Below, piece by piece: positions 49,805 through 54,420 of a DNA stretch of 54,420 nucleotides. The notes below the pieces were generated by a model. The model worked only from the letters and a program-made list of their open reading frames with translations. It had not been told where the DNA came from and did not search any database. The DNA lies in assembly GCF_025153525.1 (NCBI RefSeq), contig NZ_JANZNR010000009.1, positions 1-54,420 of the forward strand, in the 5' to 3' direction. The position numbers and the translations under genes are program-made. The stretch is from Psychroserpens sp. SPM9. GTDB lineage: Bacteria > Bacteroidota > Bacteroidia > Flavobacteriales > Flavobacteriaceae. The stretch's first letter is position 1. Each line of letters starts with the position of its first letter.

Positions 49805-51751
49805 TTACATTTTTACAATTATAAATTCACTACGTCTGTTAAGTTGGTGTTCTTCTTCTGTACATTTTACACCATCACTACAGCCATTAACCAATTGAGA
49901 TTCGCCATAACCTTTTCCGGTAAGTCGGTCTGCAGAAATGCCTCCAACTTCAATAATATACTTGATGGTCGATTTATTTCTTCGGTTTGATAACGCGTCA
50001 TTATAAGCAAAAGTTGCTCTACTATCGGTATGAGATCGTACATCAATAGTCATGTTTGGATATTTTTTCAATACAGCAATAACTTTTTGTAATTCTACTT
50101 CGGCATCTGGGCGAATATTAGACTTATCAAAATCAAAATAGATAATAGGAATCCCTAAGGTTACAGCTAAATCTGTTCCTTCACCAATTCCTTTTTCATC
50201 TTTTTCTAATAATAATTCAATCTCCAGCTTTTGTTTTTTCTTAGGAGTTGTAAAACGTTTTTCATCTGAAGCATAAGTGTCTTTTTGACCTCTTACCAGA
50301 TACTCTAATTCACAACCTAAGCCTTCAAAAGTATAGCTCGCATCGTCACCTACGGTAACTTGTTCTAACTGATTTCCTTCGCTATCAAATAAGGTTACGA
50401 TTGCTCCCGGAAGTAATTCTAAAGTTTCTTTATCTTTTACGGTTCCTTCAAGGACTTGTTCGCACTCTGGAATGGTAAAACTATAAATATCATCATCCCC
50501 TTTTCCGCCTTCTCTATTTGAGGTAAAGAAGCCTTCTTTGGTACCAATATTTTCGTAGTAACCAAAATCGTCCATCGGACTGTTAATTGGGCGTCCCACA
50601 TTTTCTAAAGCCATAGGTTGATTCGCTTCCCTTTTGTTTTCAAAATCTCTAATCACGAAAACATCAAGTCCTCCTAAACCGTTAAATCCGTTAGAAGAGA
50701 AATACAGATCACCTTCAGAATTGATAAAAGGAAATGTTTCATGACCTTCGGTATTAACGGAAGGTCCTAAATTTACAGGATCTCCTAAAGAGCCATCATC
50801 ATTAATATCTACTTCAAAAATATCAGACTTACCAAGTGTTCCTTCCATATCTGATGCAAAATACATTTTGGTGCCTTGTACATTAATGGTTGGATGCGCC
50901 ACACTGTACTCATCGCTATTAAAATGTACCGATTCGATATCATCCCATTGCCCATCTTCATTTAAAGTGGCTTTAAACACTTTCAAACGGTTGGTTCCAT
51001 CTTCACTATTTTTATATTTCTTTTTGAAATAATTGTTACGAGTAAAGTAAATGACATTATCATCTGGAGTAAACGCTACTGTAGATTCATGAAATTTGGT
51101 ATTGATATCTGTATCTAATTTTTGAACATTACCATAAGAGCCATCTTCTGTTTTATCTGCGGAATACAAGTCAAGGAAAGGTTGCTCATTCCATTTGTAT
51201 TTCTTTCCGTTTCCACGAGTAGAAGCAAAAATTAATTGGTTTTTATATTGTGTAGTTCCAAAATCTGAAACTTCGGTATTGATATCTAAATTATAGACTT
51301 CAAAATCTCTACTAGCTTCATCAATCATAGCTAAATAATCGACTGTAGACGAAAATGCTCTTCCGCGTAAATCGCTACGATCTTCGGCTGCAAATTTCTT
51401 CATCCACTTATCAGATTCGGTATAATCTTCAATTGATTTTAAAGCTTGAGCGTATCTAAAGTAGTATTCAGGATCAATCCCATCAACGTTCATAGTCATC
51501 AATTCACCATACCATTTGGCGGCTTCTTTCATTTGATTGTTAAAATAGAACGAGTTGGCCAATTTTTGCAGTAAATCAACAGACTTATAACCGTTTTCAG
51601 CAACCTCTAAAAGAATCTCACTTGTTTTTAAGTACGCTAGGTTATCATACTCTTTTGAGGCTTGTCTGATTTTTCCTTTTTGAGCATATCCAATAGAAAA
51701 AGCAAAACTTAAAGCCAGGATACATATAATTTTGTGTGTTTTCATAATCAT
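49805..51751 (-). CDS. OmpA-family protein with PD40 repeats (T9SS/gliding-associated type)
   Basis: The 648-residue protein has a signal peptide (CILALSFAFSIGYAQ). A TPR-like helical part follows (about 40-120). PD40 beta-propeller repeats come next (FTPDDNVIYFTRNNYF, TKMYFASDMEGTLGKSD, LYFSSNGFNGLGGLDVF, EGFFTSNREGGKGDDDIY). A carboxypeptidase-regulatory-like domain (EGTVKDKETLELLPGAIVTL) precedes a C-terminal OmpA domain (IIYFDFDKSNIRPDAEVEL, VRSHTDSRATFAYN) that binds peptidoglycan. The build matches PorE-type proteins. It starts 4 bases after the PorP/SprF stop; an alternative ATG lies two codons in. Confidence 0.92.
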   Translation of the reverse strand: MIMKTHKIICILALSFAFSIGYAQKGKIRQASKEYDNLAYLKTSEILLEVAENGYKSVDLLQKLANSFYFNNQMKEAAKWYGELMTMNVDGIDPEYYFRYAQALKSIEDYTESDKWMKKFAAEDRSDLRGRAFSSTVDYLAMIDEASRDFEVYNLDINTEVSDFGTTQYKNQLIFASTRGNGKKYKWNEQPFLDLYSADKTEDGSYGNVQKLDTDINTKFHESTVAFTPDDNVIYFTRNNYFKKKYKNSEDGTNRLKVFKATLNEDGQWDDIESVHFNSDEYSVAHPTINVQGTKMYFASDMEGTLGKSDIFEVDINDDGSLGDPVNLGPSVNTEGHETFPFINSEGDLYFSSNGFNGLGGLDVFVIRDFENKREANQPMALENVGRPINSPMDDFGYYENIGTKEGFFTSNREGGKGDDDIYSFTIPECEQVLEGTVKDKETLELLPGAIVTLFDSEGNQLEQVTVGDDASYTFEGLGCELEYLVRGQKDTYASDEKRFTTPKKKQKLEIELLLEKDEKGIGEGTDLAVTLGIPIIYFDFDKSNIRPDAEVELQKVIAVLKKYPNMTIDVRSHTDSRATFAYNDALSNRRNKSTIKYIIEVGGISADRLTGKGYGESQLVNGCSDGVKCTEEEHQLNRRSEFIIVKM

Positions 51752-51755
51752 TTTT

Positions 51756-52685
51756 TTAGAAGAATCTTGGTGATAATATTCTACCTACTTTTTGTAATTC
51801 GAAACGTAACATGATTTCATGGGAACCACTGTTATAGTTATTTAAGTTGGTTGTAGTGGCATCGTAAGAATATCCAATATACAACCCGTCTGTTACTTGA
51901 AAACCAGCCAGTCCACTAACCGAATCATCCCAACGCCATGCTAAACCTAAAGTTAATTTGTCATTAAATAAAAAGTTAGCTGAAAGATCGGCTATAATTG
52001 GAGCTCCTGAAACAGCTTTTACTAATGCTGCAGGTTTCAATTTAGTATTTTCACTCAAATCAAACACATAACCAGCAATTAAGTAATAATTCATACGCTC
52101 TTTAGCAACTGATTCTTGAAAGTCGTCATAATGTTCGGTCGTTAAAAAGTTTGGAACAGATAATCCAACATACCACTTTCTATTGTGTAAATAAAGTCCG
52201 GCTCCAATCGTAGGAGAAAACAGACTTACATTTTCGTTAAAAACGGCATCAGGGTTTTGAAAACGACCTTTACTCCAATCGGTATTCAATAAATGAGCAC
52301 CAGCTTTAGCACCAAAGGATAGTTTGGTTAGGGATTCATTTAATCTAATAGTGTACGAAAAATTAGCATCTATATAGGTTTCATTTGCTGGACCTAATGC
52401 GTCATTGACTATTGAGAGTCCGAGACCAATTTTATCATTTCTAAGTGGTGCATGGATTCCTAAAGTTTGAGTTTGAGGAGCGCCATCAATACCCACCCAT
52501 TGTGTGCGATGTAAACCGGTAATACTTAACACTTCTCTTTGTCCGGCATAAGCAGGATTCACACTCATTGTATTATACATATACTGAGTGTATTGAGGGT
52601 CTTGCTGCGCAAAACTAGTATTAATGGTTAGCGCACAAAACACTAACAGTATTAATCCTTTAACTAATGATGATTTTTGTATCAT
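51756..52685 (-). CDS. PorP/SprF family outer-membrane protein
   Basis: I place the start at the ATG at 52685 (MIQKSSLVKG, 309 residues); an upstream GTG frame would extend into the preceding gene. After the signal peptide (TINTSFAQ) the hallmark DPQYTQYMYNTMSVNPAYAG is seen, followed by HRTQWVGIDGAPQTQTLGI and a beta-barrel ending in SPRFF. Members attach T9SS type B proteins to the cell surface; SprF does so for SprB in F. johnsoniae. The large type B protein directly upstream is its likely client. Confidence 0.95.
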   Translation of the reverse strand: MIQKSSLVKGLILLVFCALTINTSFAQQDPQYTQYMYNTMSVNPAYAGQREVLSITGLHRTQWVGIDGAPQTQTLGIHAPLRNDKIGLGLSIVNDALGPANETYIDANFSYTIRLNESLTKLSFGAKAGAHLLNTDWSKGRFQNPDAVFNENVSLFSPTIGAGLYLHNRKWYVGLSVPNFLTTEHYDDFQESVAKERMNYYLIAGYVFDLSENTKLKPAALVKAVSGAPIIADLSANFLFNDKLTLGLAWRWDDSVSGLAGFQVTDGLYIGYSYDATTTNLNNYNSGSHEIMLRFELQKVGRILSPRFF

Positions 52686-52717
52686 TTTAATATCGTTTTT
52701 AATCTTGCCTTTATTAA

Positions 52718-54420
52718 TTATCTGTTTATGTATAACCATCCTACTCTTGGTTCTGAGCCATTTCCTAAATCAATGACATAGTAGTAAGTTCCAACTGGAA
52801 GTTTATCACCTTCGCTTAAAACAACTCTTCCGTTAGAAGTTCCTCCCCAATCGTTTCTATATCCTCTAGTTTCATAAACAATATTACCCCATCTGTTATA
52901 GATTTCTAAGGTATTATTAGGGAATGTCTCTATACAATCTATAACAAAGAATTCGTTAACACCATCACCATTTGGAGAGAACTCGTTATAGATGGTTAAA
53001 CATATAGGTTCGACACCTACTGAATCACTGTTATTATTTTCGTTTTGATCGTTACCACCTGTAAAGGCTGTAATAGTAGCTGTATTTAAATAGTCTCCAA
53101 ATCCGAGGACTTCAACTGTAATCTGAAGTACTTCTACTTGACCTGGATCCAATTGACCAACCAGCCATTCACCATCAATTTCTGAATAAGTTCCTGCTGT
53201 TGTTATTGCTGAAACGAATGTATATCCACTAGGTAAAATATCTTCAACGATAACACCTGTAGCGGTTACAAATCCTTCATTAGCTACTGTTATTGTAAAT
53301 ACGACTTCATCTCCAATTAGAGGTTCAGCAATATCTAATTCTTTAGTTACAGATAACTCAAAATCAGAATCTGTTTCTGTTACGGTTGGATCATCTTCAG
53401 TATTTCCGTCGGTATCATCACCATCGTTACTCGTATCATCAACAGTATTACCATCAGTATCTACGCCATTAGCTACGACACTATTAATTAATCCCCCTGC
53501 ATCAACATCATCTTGTGTGATCGTATAAGTTGCTGTATAGGTTGCTGTTTCACCAACTAACAAGTCGCCTTCTGCACTTCCTTGATCAGAACTCACATAG
53601 GTTGGTCCAGAATCTAGCGTTAAAGGAATTAAGTTTGCATCAGTAAATGTATCTGTAATTGTCACATTTTCTAATGTTACATTACCTGAGTTATTCACTG
53701 TAATGGTGTATGTAATAATATCTCCTACTCCAATAACACCATCACCATTATCCGTAATATCTGCAACTTTAACAACATCTAATTGTGGTGTTTGTGGCAA
53801 ATCGGTAGTCGTTGGATCATCTGGTTCCCCATCGCCATTATTATCATTATCGGTTGGATCGTTTGGATCATCACTATCATCGGTTACTGTGCCGCCTTGT
53901 GGATCTGTTCCATCAGCTGTTGCCTGGTTGGTAACAACTCCTGCATCGATATCCTCTTGTGTGATTGCATACGTGGCTGTGTACACTATTGTTCCAGCTC
54001 CTACTGCTAAATCTGCTAAATCCATATCTAGGTCTAAGTCCGCGCCTCCACTCTGATAAACTGGTGTTGGTAAAGTACCCGTTCCTGTAAAGTCTGCTGC
54101 ATCTTCAGATACACTTACATCAAATAAAGTCACATCTCCTGTGTTGCTTACTGTATATGTGTATGTAATGATATCGCCTACACTTACAACACCATCGGCT
54201 CCTAAGTCTAAACTACTCTCCTTAACAATACTAATCTCTGGGTTTTGTGGAATCACTGTATCGGTTGGATCATCTGGTTCCCCATCGCCATTGTTATCAT
54301 TATCGGTTGGATCGTTTGGATCATCACTATCATCGGTTACTGTGCCGCCTTGTGGATCTGTTCCATCGGCTGTTGCCTGGTTGGTAACAACTCCTGCATC
54401 GATATCTTCTTGTGTGATTG
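52718..54420 (-). CDS. Giant type B T9SS surface protein, C-terminal part
   Basis: The frame is open across the right edge, so the N-terminus lies outside. At least 566 residues are in the window. They form DUF11/DUF7507-like repeats ([60 protein letters not shown]) with Asp/Asn-rich linkers ([20 protein letters not shown]). The last 95 residues are the gliding-type C-terminal domain: [45 protein letters not shown]. This is the T9SS type B sorting signal. PorP/SprF and OmpA-family genes follow in one operon. Confidence 0.93.
   Translation of the reverse strand, partial: ITQEDIDAGVVTNQATADGTDPQGGTVTDDSDDPNDPTDNDNNGDGEPDDPTDTVIPQNPEISIVKESSLDLGADGVVSVGDIITYTYTVSNTGDVTLFDVSVSEDAADFTGTGTLPTPVYQSGGADLDLDMDLADLAVGAGTIVYTATYAITQEDIDAGVVTNQATADGTDPQGGTVTDDSDDPNDPTDNDNNGDGEPDDPTTTDLPQTPQLDVVKVADITDNGDGVIGVGDIITYTITVNNSGNVTLENVTITDTFTDANLIPLTLDSGPTYVSSDQGSAEGDLLVGETATYTATYTITQDDVDAGGLINSVVANGVDTDGNTVDDTSNDGDDTDGNTEDDPTVTETDSDFELSVTKELDIAEPLIGDEVVFTITVANEGFVTATGVIVEDILPSGYTFVSAITTAGTYSEIDGEWLVGQLDPGQVEVLQITVEVLGFGDYLNTATITAFTGGNDQNENNNSDSVGVEPICLTIYNEFSPNGDGVNEFFVIDCIETFPNNTLEIYNRWGNIVYETRGYRNDWGGTSNGRVVLSEGDKLPVGTYYYVIDLGNGSEPRVGWLYINR
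53811..53967 (-). repeat. Near-exact direct repeat, copy 1
   Basis: This 157-base segment recurs at 54264-54420 with three differences that I can see. The period is 453 bases or 151 residues, one surface-protein domain. It codes for the Asp-rich linker and the [20 protein letters not shown] stretch. Copy 2 runs to the window edge. Confidence 0.9.
54264..54420 (-). repeat. Near-exact direct repeat, copy 2 (cut by the window edge)
   Basis: This is the second copy of the segment at 53811-53967. The high DNA identity implies recent duplication or gene conversion among the repeats of the surface protein. Confidence 0.9.

Noticed and set aside
53703-54056. Plus-strand frames opposite the repeat adhesin
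   Set aside because: Serine/valine-rich or tryptophan/isoleucine-rich translations are the complement of Asp/Thr-rich repeats, not genes.

Overview
The window looks like a chromosomal segment of a marine-type Flavobacteriaceae (Bacteroidota) genome. The evidence is low GC, no clear Shine-Dalgarno sequences, and promoters of the Bacteroidetes form TTG-N18-20-TAnnTTTG. It also has a fused SecDF, PorP/SprF and gliding-type (T9SS type B) C-terminal domains, a FecI/FecR/TonB-receptor signalling set, and many lineage-typical families (DUF4412, DUF6588, DUF2911, DUF4369, TIGR02206). I see no prophage, IS element or CRISPR array. Most of the window is housekeeping or core-accessory DNA.

Layout. 0-3.8 kb: the N-terminal part of a giant secreted surface protein (CUB-like, PKD, P-domain and at least five ~77-residue repeats), preceded by a small secreted protein. 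3.9-8.3 kb: folE, cysS, yidD, lgt and a DUF192 lipoprotein; the end of yidD is disrupted by a tandem/inverted duplication. 8.3-17.3 kb, minus strand: secDF, a small exported protein resembling the SecD P1 region, DUF4412, mdh, a DUF6588 protein, gyrB. 17.6-20.8 kb: CPBP protease-like protein, HTH-DUF4870 regulator with a palindrome upstream, asnB. 21-27.9 kb: DUF2911, queE, exported RidA, HerA-like ATPase, lipoprotein, cupin, hydrolase, rluF, membrane LytTR regulator. 28.1-35.1 kb: secreted DUF6265 protein, SRPBCC, serine hydrolase/beta-propeller fusion, VOC protein, TIGR02206 protein, folD, ffh. 35.4-42.9 kb: ECF sigma factor, FecR, STN-TonB receptor, small secreted protein, YfiT-like protein, VanX-like dipeptidase, AlkB-like protein, hydrolase. 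43.1-45.2 kb: a compact SPFH membrane-scaffold operon ending in a ribbon-helix-helix protein. 45.2-49.7 kb: DUF819, DUF4369, tRNA-Thr, manA, queD, idi. 49.8-54.4 kb: OmpA/PD40 lipoprotein-like protein, PorP/SprF and the C-terminal part of a second giant type B T9SS protein.

How genes work together. FolE, QueD and QueE supply the 7-deazaguanine (queuosine) precursor pathway from GTP, although the three genes are scattered. FolD gives folate one-carbon units. SecDF, Ffh, YidD and Lgt serve membrane and lipoprotein export. Both window ends carry cell-surface T9SS cargo, and the right end pairs its cargo with PorP/SprF and an OmpA-family protein. The sigma/anti-sigma/TonB genes form a cell-surface signalling unit.

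The most unusual features are: (1) a likely independent small RNA gene at about 41.65-41.79 kb with a perfect promoter, a 13-bp stem-loop and a terminator, next to a palindromic operator-like site; (2) the SPFH-RHH operon including a 22-residue membrane micropeptide missed by normal ORF calling; (3) the yidD 3'-end duplication; (4) a SecD-P1-like orphan protein beside secDF; (5) a terminator-bearing structured region between the divergent ffh and sigma-factor genes.
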